A DNA stretch of 64,000 nt from Bacteroidota bacterium (lineage in GTDB: Bacteria; Bacteroidota; Bacteroidia; Chitinophagales; Chitinophagaceae), in assembly GCA_018268085.1 (NCBI GenBank), contig JAFDXE010000001.1, positions 150,845 through 214,844 on the forward strand, read 5' to 3'. The notes beneath the pieces are model-generated. The model was not told where the DNA came from and searched no databases. It saw only the letters and a list, made by a program, of their open reading frames with translations. Shown one piece after another: positions 8,968-18,316 of this stretch; positions within the stretch are counted from its first letter, which is position 1, and each line of letters starts with the position of its first letter. Both the position numbers and the translations under genes were made by a program.

Positions 8968-9966
8968 ATGAATCTCTTTCAAAAAATAACAGATAAGTTG
9001 TTTGTGAAACAATGGAATGTTGGCCTTGCCCGGGTTGATATGAAAGAGTTATTGTCATCAAATAAATACAGTCCCGATTTTAAATGGATTCCTATTGATA
9101 ATGTAAAGCGGTTTTATGCAGATCCTTTTATTTTTAAAAACGGAAACGACGGAGAAATAAATGTGATCTATGAGGATTATTCACTCGACGACCAGTATGG
9201 AAAAATTTCACTAACTACGGTTGATAAAGATTTTGAACCACTGCATTCCAAAGAAATACTGGATACCAGGAGTCATCTCTCCTATCCAAATGTGTTTGTT
9301 GAAAATGGGACTACCTACATCATCCCCGAAGCAAGTAAGAGCGGCCATGTTACCAGCTATGAATTTGATTTTGATAATAAACGGCTGATCAATCCAAAGA
9401 ACATCATACAGAATCTTCCGCTACTCGATTCAACAATTCTCGTTCACAACAATAAATATTGGTTGTTTGCCACAAAACGTGGTGAGCACAGCAATAGCAA
9501 ATTGTATATCTACTATGCAGATAAAATGGAAGGGCCATATATTCCGCATGCAGCCAACCCTGTAAAAAATTCGCTGAATGGGTCCAGGCCTGCAGGAAAT
9601 TTTATAAAAATGAACGGGGAAATTTACCGGCCATCGCAGAATTGTGCACAGTATTATGGTAAGTCGGTAACCATTAACCGTGTAACTTTATTGAACGAAA
9701 AGGAATTTGCAGAAGAAGCAGTGGTTGATATTGAACCACCAGGCAAGAGCAGCTTTAATTTTGGCATTCATACTATAAATGTTGTTGATAACGTTATAGT
9801 GATCGATGCATTAAAAAGAGTTTTTATGCCTGTAGAACAGGTGAAAATATTTTTGAAGAAGATATTTAAAGGCAAAAAAGCTATACCTGTTACCTCGGCT
9901 GGTTTTATTACGTTGTACCAACAATATGAACCAGTGTCGGAATTGATTGAAACTACTTTTTTATGA
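8968..9966 (+). CDS. GINT1-like five-bladed propeller protein
   Basis: This 332-residue soluble protein contains RFYADPFIF, SYPNVFVENGTTYIIPE and KYWLFATKRGE, repeats typical of the five-bladed beta-propeller found in GINT1-like/formyltransferase-associated N-terminal domains and resembling GH43-like propellers. No catalytic acid set typical of GH43 can be assigned with confidence. Family knowledge links these modules to glycan-modifying enzymes in polysaccharide loci. The reaction is unknown. Its last 4 nt overlap the CapK-like gene (ATGA), suggesting a functional pair. Confidence 0.68.
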   Translation: MNLFQKITDKLFVKQWNVGLARVDMKELLSSNKYSPDFKWIPIDNVKRFYADPFIFKNGNDGEINVIYEDYSLDDQYGKISLTTVDKDFEPLHSKEILDTRSHLSYPNVFVENGTTYIIPEASKSGHVTSYEFDFDNKRLINPKNIIQNLPLLDSTILVHNNKYWLFATKRGEHSNSKLYIYYADKMEGPYIPHAANPVKNSLNGSRPAGNFIKMNGEIYRPSQNCAQYYGKSVTINRVTLLNEKEFAEEAVVDIEPPGKSSFNFGIHTINVVDNVIVIDALKRVFMPVEQVKIFLKKIFKGKKAIPVTSAGFITLYQQYEPVSELIETTFL

Positions 9967-11228
9967 ATGAATTTGTAAAATACTACACCAAGAACAATCT
10001 GCTTACCAATCGCAAGATCAGAGAAGTAAGGCAATGGAGCAAACTCGACAGAACCCAACTGCTCAGTAAGTACAATGAAGCATTCCTGGAAATGTTCAGG
10101 AGAGCTTATAAATATTCTGAATTTTATAAAAATCTATACAGGGAACACGGTATTCGTGTATCAGATATCAAGGATCTTACAGACATCACCAAACTACCAA
10201 CGATTGATCGTAACCTGATCAAACATGATGTAAACAAAATTTACAACGGTTTTGATTTCCTGAAAGTAAAAGGCTTAACTAGCGGAACCTCGGGCACGCC
10301 ACTCACTGTTTACCGTACGCCATTTAATATAGCGGCAGAGCAGGGATATATTCGTCATTACCGTTCACAATTTGGGTACACGTTCGGACAACCTTTATTA
10401 TCTATCCGTGGCGTATTGGGCAAAGCTGTTACCCATGAGTATTTTAAGAAAGCAAATATTCTGTACATCTCCAGTCCGAACATTAATCCCGGCACCATTG
10501 AATTTTATCATAAGCTTATCAAGGAATTCAAGCCGGTTGCCATAGAAGCATTTCCAAGTTACCTATACAAGATTGTGCTGGAACTGGAGAAGAAGAACCT
10601 GCAGTTAACGATACCAAACGCATTTACTTCTTCGGAAACATTATATGGATTTCAGCGTGAAAAAATTGAACCGTATCTCGGCACAAAAATTCACGACTGG
10701 TATGGCAATGTGGAAAGAACGATTGGTATTGCCCAGGATGCAAACGATGTGTACACCCCACTCCCCTTATATTCTATCAATGAATTTCAGCAGGATAAAG
10801 TGATCACAACCGGTTTGATCAATCGCAGTTTCCCGCTCATACGGTATGCCGTAGACGATAAACTGATTGTAGAAGGAAATGATCTCATCGAAAATATTTT
10901 AGCGCCTAAGATCATGAGAATTGAAGGCCGTGCCGGTGACACAGTAGAACTGAGAGATGGCAGTGTGGTAGGTTGTATGGATCACTCATTTAAAGGCGTA
11001 CCACACCTCGAAACCGCACAAATACACCAGTACATCAATGACAAAGAACGTCCGCTTGAAATAAAACTGGTAACGACTGCAGGATGGAATAACGACAACG
11101 AAATGCAACTGAGGGCCAATCTTCAAAGAATGATTGGTGATATGCCGGTAGAATTTAAACTGGTAACACGTGAAGATCTTACTTATTCTGCCAACCAAAA
11201 ATACAAGCTCATCATCAAGCACAAGTAG
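9963..11228 (+). CDS. CapK/PaaK-like adenylate-forming protein
   Basis: This 421-residue protein matches the phenylacetate-CoA ligase-like CapK family. It has the P-loop-like TSGTSGTPL (about 107-115), SSETLYGFQREKI, and HDWYGNVERT in place of the usual YG-x-TE motif. Adenylate-forming enzymes activate a carboxylate with ATP; CapK homologues are common in capsule loci but their substrate is not established. It may supply an activated acyl group to the FemAB-like or other acyltransferase. Its start overlaps the preceding propeller gene by 4 nt. Confidence 0.83.
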   Translation: MNEFVKYYTKNNLLTNRKIREVRQWSKLDRTQLLSKYNEAFLEMFRRAYKYSEFYKNLYREHGIRVSDIKDLTDITKLPTIDRNLIKHDVNKIYNGFDFLKVKGLTSGTSGTPLTVYRTPFNIAAEQGYIRHYRSQFGYTFGQPLLSIRGVLGKAVTHEYFKKANILYISSPNINPGTIEFYHKLIKEFKPVAIEAFPSYLYKIVLELEKKNLQLTIPNAFTSSETLYGFQREKIEPYLGTKIHDWYGNVERTIGIAQDANDVYTPLPLYSINEFQQDKVITTGLINRSFPLIRYAVDDKLIVEGNDLIENILAPKIMRIEGRAGDTVELRDGSVVGCMDHSFKGVPHLETAQIHQYINDKERPLEIKLVTTAGWNNDNEMQLRANLQRMIGDMPVEFKLVTREDLTYSANQKYKLIIKHK

Positions 11229-11270
11229 TGCATTGTTTACCTAAAACTTTTATTACAGCCCTGACCAGTA

Positions 11271-12326
11271 ATGAAAAAAAAGCTTACAATACTTTTAACC
11301 GGCCCGGTTCCCCCACCTGCCGGCGGGATAAGCATACATATTCAGCGGCTGTCGCACTTATTAGAAGACGAATTTACTATTGACTGGATTGATGAATCGA
11401 GGCAAAAGAAAGCCGGCATCTACAACATGCATAGCATGAACCCCATCCGGTACTTCGGTAAAATAAGAAAGGCGGATATTCTCTTCATACACAGCGGAAA
11501 CAAACTCTTTAAGAAGATACACATCATTGCAGGGAAATTATGCTGCAAAAAAGTGATCATTACCCTGCATGGTTATGGCAACAGGCGCAAACAGCCATTC
11601 CGGTTTATAGATTCAATGATCTTCCGGATGGCCGATAAGATCATTCTTGTAAATGAAGGCATAAAAAATAAAGTTCCGTTACCCGAACAAAAATGTATAG
11701 TAAAACATGCATTCCTACCCCCGGTAATGAAACACGAACCAGCGTTGCCTGCATCCATCCTCAGTTTTACTGTAAAAGAAAAAGCGGTTGGCCGTGTACT
11801 CATTTGTGCCAATGCATCTAGACTTGATATGCACAATAACCAGGATTTATATGGCCTGGATATGACGATTGAAGTGGCAAAGAACCTATTGGCGAAATCA
11901 TTGCCGGTAAGTTTTGTGTTTACAGTTTCTTCACTCGAAAGTGGCGCAGATGTTTTCAACAAAGGTTTAAGCAAACTAAAAGAATACGGAATCACAGATC
12001 ATTTTTTGTTAATAAGTGAAAAACTATCCTTCGTGCGACTCATAGAAAATGCAGATATTGTAATCAGGCCAACAAATACCGATGGAGATGCGCTTACCGT
12101 AAGAGAAGCTATTTACTTTGGCAAAACAACCATTGCATCAGATGTAGTATCGCGACCGGAAGGAACAGTGCTTTTTAAAACACGCAACAACGAAGATCTT
12201 GAACAGAAGCTGGAAACTGAAATCAACAGGGTATTATCTGCAAACCATCCATTGGGAAATGCAGTTACACCACAGGAAGATTATAAAAGCTTTTATTCGG
12301 GGCTGATGAATAGTGTTGCAGAATAA
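11271..12326 (+). CDS. GT-B glycosyltransferase, GT4-like
   Basis: This 351-residue protein begins with a strand and loop LLTGPVPPPAGGISIHIQRL, a group-1 acceptor loop, and has HGYGNRRK in the middle. The C-terminal block ADIVIRPTNTDGDALTVREAI ends in the Glu of EX7E-like motifs and is followed by GKTTIASDVVSRPEGTVLF. It is shorter and more divergent than the two GT4 enzymes upstream. It probably transfers another sugar of the repeat unit. Confidence 0.75.
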   Translation: MKKKLTILLTGPVPPPAGGISIHIQRLSHLLEDEFTIDWIDESRQKKAGIYNMHSMNPIRYFGKIRKADILFIHSGNKLFKKIHIIAGKLCCKKVIITLHGYGNRRKQPFRFIDSMIFRMADKIILVNEGIKNKVPLPEQKCIVKHAFLPPVMKHEPALPASILSFTVKEKAVGRVLICANASRLDMHNNQDLYGLDMTIEVAKNLLAKSLPVSFVFTVSSLESGADVFNKGLSKLKEYGITDHFLLISEKLSFVRLIENADIVIRPTNTDGDALTVREAIYFGKTTIASDVVSRPEGTVLFKTRNNEDLEQKLETEINRVLSANHPLGNAVTPQEDYKSFYSGLMNSVAE

Positions 12327-12369
12327 ACCCATTAATTTTTAACCAAAAGAACGATAGAGCGGATTTCTC

Positions 12370-13554
12370 ATGCTTACCAAATTCCACGAGTCATTCAAAA
12401 AACTTGCAGCTTATTGCGAGAAAGAACAGTTTAAAGGTTATGATCCTTATGATGGATTGAACAGTAAATTGTTTCAGAGTATTCCTCTTATCCCGAGAAG
12501 CAGGATCATGCGTCTTGCCTGGATACAATTCTTCAAACGATCTCCACTCAACCTGCGCAAAGTTGTGGGTATAAAAAAAGAATACAATCCAAAAGCATTG
12601 GGTTTGTTCCTTTCGGCTTATTGTATTTTGTATAAGCACGATAAAAATCCGGCGCATGTAAAAAGCATTGAATTTTTTGTAGAAAAGATAGAAGCCTGCA
12701 GAACCAAGGGATATTCCGGTGCCTGCTGGGGATATAATTTTGATTGGGAATCGAGGGCATTTTTTCAACCAAAGTTTACACCTACAATTGTAGCCTCTTC
12801 CTTTATTGCCAATGCGTTAATGGATGCATACGATATAACAGGCGATGAAAAGCTGCTCACAACGGCAAGGAGTACCTGCGATTTTATTTTAAAAGATCTC
12901 AACAGAACTCATGATGCGGCAGGTAATTATGCATTTTCCTATTCACCGTTAGACAACAGTGTTGTGTTCAATGCATCGTTGCTGGGCGCAAGGTTGCTGG
13001 CCCGCGTATATTCGCATACAAAAGAAACATCGCTGATCTCTGAATCAAAAAAGGCCGTGGCATTTTGTGTGAATTACCAGAAAGAAGACGGTTCCTGGAG
13101 TTATGGCACCCTTCCTTTTCACCAGTGGATAGATAATTTTCATACAGGGTATAACCTGGAATGTATATCGGATTATATGAAGTACAGCAGGGATATCAGC
13201 TACTCGGAAGTATTGCACAAAGGCTTTAAGTATTATATAGAAACATTCTTTACAAACGAAGGCGTTTCAAAGTATTACAGTAACTCTATTTACCCGATAG
13301 ATATACATGCACCTTCCCAGTTGATCATTACATTACAGAAGCTCGGAAAGATGGATGCACATAAGGAATTAATGGATAAGGTAATTAACTGGACGATAGA
13401 CCATATGCAATCTAAAGAGGGATTTTTTCGTTATCAGGTTAATAAATACGTAACGTCGAAGATACCCTATATGCGTTGGTCGCAGGCGTGGATGTTTGTT
13501 TCGCTGAGTATTTATTTAAATCATTACATGCCTAAAACTGAAACTATATTATGA
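12370..13554 (+). CDS. Alpha/alpha-toroid (six-hairpin glycosidase-like) protein
   Basis: This 394-residue protein has no signal peptide. Repeated helical pairs and aromatic Gly motifs (CWGYNFDWESRAFF, TPTIVASSFIANALMDAY, EDGSWSYGT, HQWIDNFHTGYNLE) are typical of alpha/alpha-toroid enzymes such as unsaturated uronyl hydrolases, epimerases and prenyltransferase-like proteins. Which activity applies cannot be read. Being cytoplasmic, it may act on lipid-linked or nucleotide-linked intermediates. Its 3' end overlaps the DUF354 gene by 4 nt (ATGA). Confidence 0.6.
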   Translation: MLTKFHESFKKLAAYCEKEQFKGYDPYDGLNSKLFQSIPLIPRSRIMRLAWIQFFKRSPLNLRKVVGIKKEYNPKALGLFLSAYCILYKHDKNPAHVKSIEFFVEKIEACRTKGYSGACWGYNFDWESRAFFQPKFTPTIVASSFIANALMDAYDITGDEKLLTTARSTCDFILKDLNRTHDAAGNYAFSYSPLDNSVVFNASLLGARLLARVYSHTKETSLISESKKAVAFCVNYQKEDGSWSYGTLPFHQWIDNFHTGYNLECISDYMKYSRDISYSEVLHKGFKYYIETFFTNEGVSKYYSNSIYPIDIHAPSQLIITLQKLGKMDAHKELMDKVINWTIDHMQSKEGFFRYQVNKYVTSKIPYMRWSQAWMFVSLSIYLNHYMPKTETIL

Positions 13555-14579
13555 GAATCTGGTTCGATTTATCAAATTCACCGCATATAAACATGTTCTA
13601 CGATCTCATCAGAGACCTGGAAGCGGATGGGCATACCATCATTATCACTTCGAGGCCATTGGCAAACACGGTTGAATTGCTCGACCAGCGTGGATTGAAA
13701 CATACCGTTGTGGGAGAACATTATGGAAAAGATTTTTTCAAAAAAATGTTTGGCTATCCCATCAGGGTAATGCAATTGCGGAAGTTTTTGAAAACGCAAA
13801 AACCGGATCTTGCTGTTTCACAAAGTTCATTTCACTCCCCGGTAGTGGCAAAACTTTTAGGCATCCCTTCTATCTATACCAACGATAACGAACATGCGCT
13901 GGGAAATAAACCGGCATTTTATGCAGCAACAAAAATACTGATACCGGAAAATTTACCGGTTGAACGTGTTGCCAAAGGCGGCATATCTGCAAAGAAAGTT
14001 ATTCAGTACCCCGGTGTTAAAGAAGGAATTTATTTATGGAGTAAGGGAGAGATGATTCAGCAAAAAAGAAAAGAAAATCCACCGAAGGGTGTGAATATTT
14101 ATATCAGGCCGGAACCACAAACAGCTCAGTATTATAAAGGAAAAGAAAATTTCTTAGACGATACCATACTTGCGTTGCAGGATAAATATGCAATAACCGT
14201 ATTACCTAGAGATGCCAACCAGGCGAATCATTATAAACAATCAAAATTTAATAAGATACAAGTTCCCGATAAACCCATGAGTTTTGATTTTATTGCTGCA
14301 AATTGCACCATATTTATCGGGGCTGGTGGATCAATGACGAGAGAACTTGCCATATTGGGCATTCCAACAATTTCTGTTTACCAGGATGATCTGCTGGAAG
14401 TTGACCAGTTTTTATTAAAGAAAGGTTTGATGTTGCATGAACCGTCTTTAACAGCAGCAAAAGTTGAAAGCTATGTAAACAGTTTACAGAACTCTCCCCC
14501 TGCTTTGGAATTAATGGAAAAAGGAAAAGCAGCATATACATTATTTAAAAAGGAAATTTTAAAATTCGAAAAGAAATGA
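13551..14579 (+). CDS. DUF354 family protein (GT-B-like)
   Basis: This 342-residue protein starts MRIWFDLSNSPHINMFYDLI, the recognisable opening of DUF354 proteins, and ends with FIGAGGSMTRELAILGIPTISVY, the Gly-rich nucleotide-sugar site seen in GT-B and UDP-GlcNAc 2-epimerase-like folds. The function of the family is not established; context suggests a glycosyltransferase or epimerase step. It overlaps its neighbours on both sides by 4 nt, so it belongs to a coupled unit with the toroid protein and the Gfo/Idh/MocA dehydrogenase. Confidence 0.8.
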   Translation: MRIWFDLSNSPHINMFYDLIRDLEADGHTIIITSRPLANTVELLDQRGLKHTVVGEHYGKDFFKKMFGYPIRVMQLRKFLKTQKPDLAVSQSSFHSPVVAKLLGIPSIYTNDNEHALGNKPAFYAATKILIPENLPVERVAKGGISAKKVIQYPGVKEGIYLWSKGEMIQQKRKENPPKGVNIYIRPEPQTAQYYKGKENFLDDTILALQDKYAITVLPRDANQANHYKQSKFNKIQVPDKPMSFDFIAANCTIFIGAGGSMTRELAILGIPTISVYQDDLLEVDQFLLKKGLMLHEPSLTAAKVESYVNSLQNSPPALELMEKGKAAYTLFKKEILKFEKK

Positions 14580-15589
14580 TCAGGACCGCATTAATTGGCG
14601 CAGGTAAAATGGGACTCTCCCACCTTTCTATCCTGGGAGCACATCCCGATGTAGAAATAGTTGGCGTTGCCGATACCTCAAAAATGGTAACCGATGTGCT
14701 GGAAAAATATTCCGGCTTTAATTGTTTTGCAGATTATAAAAAAATGCTGGATGCAACAAAACCGGATGCATGTATTGTTGCAGCACCAACAAAATATCAT
14801 GGCGAAATTGTTGCCGATCTTTTAAAAAGAGGCATCCATGTGTTTGCAGAAAAACCGTTTTGCCTCAATGTAAAAGAAGGTGCAGAACTAGTGAAACTGG
14901 CGAAAGAAAAAAAACTGGTGAACCAGGTTGGATATCATAATAAATTCATCGGCACATTTGAAGAAGTAAAGAAACTGGTGCAGAGTGGCAAGCTGGGCGA
15001 GATTACGCATTTCACCGGCGAAGCTTACGGACCGGTAGTAATAAAAAAGAAACAGGGAACCTGGCGTGCAGATCCTAAAGAAGGTGGTGGTTGTTTACTC
15101 GATTATGCATCGCATGTGATCGACCTTGTAAATTATCTTGTTGCACCCATCAGTAAAATTCACGGCGCATTATTAAAACCGATTTATTCGGATACGGTTG
15201 AAGATGCCGTGTATTCACTGGTAGAAACAGAAAATAAAATTTCAGGTGTATTATCCGTAAACTGGAGTGAAGATACGTATCGTAAGATGAGTACTTCTGT
15301 TACGATCCTGGGTACAAAAGGAAAAATTATTTCTGATGCATCAGAACTGAAAGTATATTTTAAAACAGACGATGTTCCGGCAGGTTATTCAAAAGGCTGG
15401 ACAATAAAATATGTAACCGACCTTACGGAAGAAGTGGATTTTTATTTACGTGGTGAAGAGTATTCTGCGCAACTGGATTATTTCATTAAAGCGATACAGG
15501 GCAAAGTTCCGAATATTAAAAACACATTTGAAAGTGCCTGGATAACAGACAGGGTTATTGATCAAATAAAAAATCAAAAAAATAATTAA
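14576..15589 (+). CDS. Gfo/Idh/MocA family sugar oxidoreductase
   Basis: This 337-residue NAD(P)-dependent dehydrogenase has an N-terminal Rossmann motif ALIGAGKMGLSHL, VADTS at the end of the second strand, the hallmark EKPF (about residues 95-98), and GGGCLLDYASHVIDLVNYL bearing the catalytic Asp/His. Family members oxidise or reduce nucleotide sugars, such as the 3-position of UDP-HexNAc uronates. Its ATG overlaps the DUF354 stop. It and the next gene, 5 nt downstream, likely make a modified sugar for this polymer. Confidence 0.88.
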   Translation: MIRTALIGAGKMGLSHLSILGAHPDVEIVGVADTSKMVTDVLEKYSGFNCFADYKKMLDATKPDACIVAAPTKYHGEIVADLLKRGIHVFAEKPFCLNVKEGAELVKLAKEKKLVNQVGYHNKFIGTFEEVKKLVQSGKLGEITHFTGEAYGPVVIKKKQGTWRADPKEGGGCLLDYASHVIDLVNYLVAPISKIHGALLKPIYSDTVEDAVYSLVETENKISGVLSVNWSEDTYRKMSTSVTILGTKGKIISDASELKVYFKTDDVPAGYSKGWTIKYVTDLTEEVDFYLRGEEYSAQLDYFIKAIQGKVPNIKNTFESAWITDRVIDQIKNQKNN

Positions 15590-15594
15590 TTACA

Positions 15595-16476
15595 ATGGAC
15601 AGGATATTATACGGCGACAACCAGTTTTTTGCAGTGAATCACATCTCTGATGAAAAATCACGGGCACAGTCGATCAAATTCAAAGACGATAAAACAATTT
15701 TAGAAACCATTGATATAGCCCGTAATGAAGGCGTGGAAACGTTTATGTGTACTACGCATGATCGCATCTACAATATCTGCAACATGGTGCGGCAGGATCC
15801 GGAGAAGTATAAAAACTTTTCCATTTATCCCTGTATGCCTTATGCGCACAAATATGCAAATGCAGTAACGGAGCTGGGCATCATGGGCACGATCAAGCAA
15901 TATGTACCGGGAAATTTCTTTGGCTCTTTGTTTAAAGGCGGCGTGGCGTTCGTATCAAAAGATTATATCTCTATCATGGAATTATTAATTGATGCAGAGA
16001 TGAAAATGTTTAAAGGCATTAATACGCCGGTGATCTTTTTGCAGAATGTAATTACCGATCTGTTGCTGGGGTTAAGGATGAAAGATATCCTGAAAGCATA
16101 TCATGATTATGTGATCAAGAAATACAATGCAGAGCCGGGATACATAACGATGAACATGCCGATGCTGCTGGATACACTGGAAAGTGTGGGCATTAAAAAC
16201 CCGATCATTTGTTCATCAATCAACAAAGCCGGGTTCAGGATGTCGGGTGGAATGGAAATTTATGAGAAAACATTACGCACCAGGCAATTGAGGGCGATAG
16301 CGATGCAGGTGCTGGGCGGCGGTGCCATTCCTGCAAAGGAAGCCATTGAATATGTGTGCAACCTTCCGAATGTAGAATCGATTTTATTTGGCGCCTCATC
16401 GAAAGGGAATATACAGCAAACAGTAAATTATATCAGGGAATTCGATAAAAAGAATATGAATCAAATGGTAGGCTAA
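15595..16476 (+). CDS. Uncharacterised probable TIM-barrel protein, aldo-keto-reductase-like end
   Basis: The family is not recognised. The 293-residue protein opens RILYGDNQFFAVNHIS and ends with VCNLPNVESILFGASSKGNI, which resembles the last strand and cofactor loop of aldo/keto reductases; ETIDIARNEGVETFMCTTHD looks like an early barrel beta-alpha unit. The classical AKR Asp-Tyr-Lys-His tetrad cannot be assigned. The 5-nt spacing after the Gfo/Idh/MocA gene suggests a role in the same sugar modification. Confidence 0.6.
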   Translation: MDRILYGDNQFFAVNHISDEKSRAQSIKFKDDKTILETIDIARNEGVETFMCTTHDRIYNICNMVRQDPEKYKNFSIYPCMPYAHKYANAVTELGIMGTIKQYVPGNFFGSLFKGGVAFVSKDYISIMELLIDAEMKMFKGINTPVIFLQNVITDLLLGLRMKDILKAYHDYVIKKYNAEPGYITMNMPMLLDTLESVGIKNPIICSSINKAGFRMSGGMEIYEKTLRTRQLRAIAMQVLGGGAIPAKEAIEYVCNLPNVESILFGASSKGNIQQTVNYIREFDKKNMNQMVG

Positions 16477-16498
16477 GCCATACCGTTAGTACAACTGC

Positions 16499-17101
16499 AT
16501 GGCAGGATCAAAAAAAATATTGCTGAGTATCAAACTTACATTCTACAGCGTGTGGTGTTTACCGCACCTGCTGGTTTACAGGCTGCATCCGAAAAGAAAA
16601 ATTGTAGAAGCGGATGTAACACGCTGGCTGGAATTGTACGGTTATAAGTATGGGAAAATAATGGGCTTTATTTTTTTAATCGCCTATTATAAGGAGTTCA
16701 GGAACTTATTTTATCACCGGGTAGGTGCGGTTCATAACCTGTTGAAGATTTTGTGCCCGCAGATGTCGAGTTTATTTATTGTAACCCATACCATCGGCGA
16801 AGGCTTATTTATTCAGCATGGATTTGCCACGGTGATCGCTGCAAAATCTATTGGTAAAAACTGTTGGATCAACCAGCAGGTAACCATTGGTTATACCAGC
16901 AATACCGATTGCCCGGAGATCGGCGACAATGTAACCATCAGTGCAGGTGCAAAAGTTTTGGGGGGAATTAAAATCGGGAACAATTCAATCGTTGGCGCCA
17001 ATGCAGTGGTGGTAAAAAATGTACCGGAGAATTGCGTGGTGATTGGAGTGCCAGCTTACATTATTAAGAGAGATGGGGTTAGAGTGAAGGAGGAACTATG
17101 A
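16499..17101 (+). CDS. Left-handed beta-helix acetyltransferase (serine acetyltransferase-like)
   Basis: This 200-residue protein has a C-terminal hexapeptide-repeat domain: HTIGEGLFIQHGFATVIAAK, INQQVTIGY, IGDNVTISAGAKVLGGIKIG, NNSIVGANAVVVKNVPENCVVIGVPA. This is the LbH pattern of CysE-like and sugar O-acetyltransferases. The N-terminal 60 residues are basic and hydrophobic, perhaps membrane-attached. In this locus it probably O-acetylates a sugar or amino-sugar precursor. It is the last gene before a heptamer-repeat spacer. Confidence 0.82.
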   Translation: MAGSKKILLSIKLTFYSVWCLPHLLVYRLHPKRKIVEADVTRWLELYGYKYGKIMGFIFLIAYYKEFRNLFYHRVGAVHNLLKILCPQMSSLFIVTHTIGEGLFIQHGFATVIAAKSIGKNCWINQQVTIGYTSNTDCPEIGDNVTISAGAKVLGGIKIGNNSIVGANAVVVKNVPENCVVIGVPAYIIKRDGVRVKEEL

Positions 17102-17184
17102 GCTTTGTGCTTTGAGCGGTTAGCCGGGAGCTTGCAATCTTTTTGACTTTTGAATTTTGATTTTTGACTTTTGAATTTTGACAT
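17098..17184. repeat. Heptameric simple-sequence arrays
   Basis: The first part reads in 7-bp steps tatgagc, tttgtgc, tttgagc, ggttagc, cgggagc. The second part (17142-17183) is six units of the tttgact/tttgaat/tttgatt type. Order and sequence type match the arrays at 8836-8952, although the copies differ, so the two spacers share an origin or mechanism. The array begins at the stop codon of the acetyltransferase gene and ends 13 nt before the WecB start. Confidence 0.82.
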
Positions 17185-17196
17185 AATTACATCCTT

Positions 17197-18309
17197 ATGA
17201 TAGTAACAATCGTAGCCGGCGCAAGGCCAAACTTTATGAAGATCGCTCCAATTATTAAAGCGATCAAAGCGGCTTCGGCCCGCGGTGAAGATATACAATA
17301 CAGGCTGGTGCATACCGGTCAGCATTATGATAAAAAAATGAGTGGTGATTTCTTTGAGCAACTGGGTATCCCGGATCCGGATGTAAACCTCGAATGCGGT
17401 GGCGGAACACAGGCCGAACAAACTGCCGGCATCATGGTAAAATTTGAAAAAGAACTGATGGAATTTCCGCCTGAAGTAGTGTTGGTTGTAGGCGATGTAA
17501 CCTCCACCATGGCCTGTAGCATTGCAGCAAAAAAATTGTGCATTGATGTAGTGCATGTAGAAGCGGGTATCCGTTCGGGTGATATGACAATGCCGGAAGA
17601 GATCAACCGCATTGTTACCGATTCTATCTGTGATCATTATTATACAACCACTACCGTTGCTAATAAAAACCTCGAAAACCTCCAGGTTCCGAAATCGAGA
17701 ATACATTTTGTGGGCAATACAATGATCGATACATTGATGCAGAATATGGAAAGGTTGCGCAGGCCTTCTTTAATGGATGAAGGCAAGCTCACGGAAAAAA
17801 ATTATTTCCTGCTTACGTTGCATCGTCCTTCAAATGTAGATGATGCGGTGAAACTGGAATCTATATTAACGGCCATTATGGATTCAACGGCAGATATTCC
17901 CATTATCTTCCCGGTGCATCCACGAACAAGAAATATTTTAAACAATATACAGTTTGATCATGACCGCCTGATTATGATTGACCCGTTGGGTTACCTCGAA
18001 TTTATTTACCTGGTAAAAAATGCAAAAGGCATTATTACCGATTCGGGAGGCATTACGGAAGAAGCAACAGTATTGCATGTTCCCTGTTTAACCTTACGAA
18101 ATTCTACCGAAAGGCCTGAAACGGTTACCATCGGAACCAATGAACTTATTGGCGATGATATTCCGAAACTCAGATTTCACCTTGGAAAAATCCTGGCCGG
18201 CGAATGGAAGAAAGGAAATATTCCTGAATTCTGGGACGGTAAAACATCCGAAAGAATTGTTGCATCCCTCTTATCAATTTATTCAAAGAAACTGGCTACG
18301 GTAAAATAG
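17197..18309 (+). CDS. wecB: UDP-N-acetylglucosamine 2-epimerase (non-hydrolysing)
   Basis: This 370-residue enzyme shows the full family pattern: GARPNFMKIAPII, HTGQHYDKKM, GDVTSTMAC, HVEAGIRSGDMTMPEEINR, HPRTRN and TDSGGITEEA followed by NSTERPET. It interconverts UDP-GlcNAc and UDP-ManNAc through the 2-acetamidoglucal/UDP intermediate in the cytoplasm. ManNAc or ManNAcA is therefore a likely constituent of the polymer, consistent with a Gfo/Idh/MocA enzyme nearby. The next gene follows after 7 nt. Confidence 0.93.
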   Translation: MIVTIVAGARPNFMKIAPIIKAIKAASARGEDIQYRLVHTGQHYDKKMSGDFFEQLGIPDPDVNLECGGGTQAEQTAGIMVKFEKELMEFPPEVVLVVGDVTSTMACSIAAKKLCIDVVHVEAGIRSGDMTMPEEINRIVTDSICDHYYTTTTVANKNLENLQVPKSRIHFVGNTMIDTLMQNMERLRRPSLMDEGKLTEKNYFLLTLHRPSNVDDAVKLESILTAIMDSTADIPIIFPVHPRTRNILNNIQFDHDRLIMIDPLGYLEFIYLVKNAKGIITDSGGITEEATVLHVPCLTLRNSTERPETVTIGTNELIGDDIPKLRFHLGKILAGEWKKGNIPEFWDGKTSERIVASLLSIYSKKLATVK

Positions 18310-18316
18310 TGAACAA

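Noticed and set aside
17056..17706. 216-codon minus-strand ORF over the acetyltransferase/WecB boundary
   Set aside because: It is the antisense of a clear WecB gene and of the heptamer array (the KSQKSKF-type repeats in its translation come from the simple repeats).
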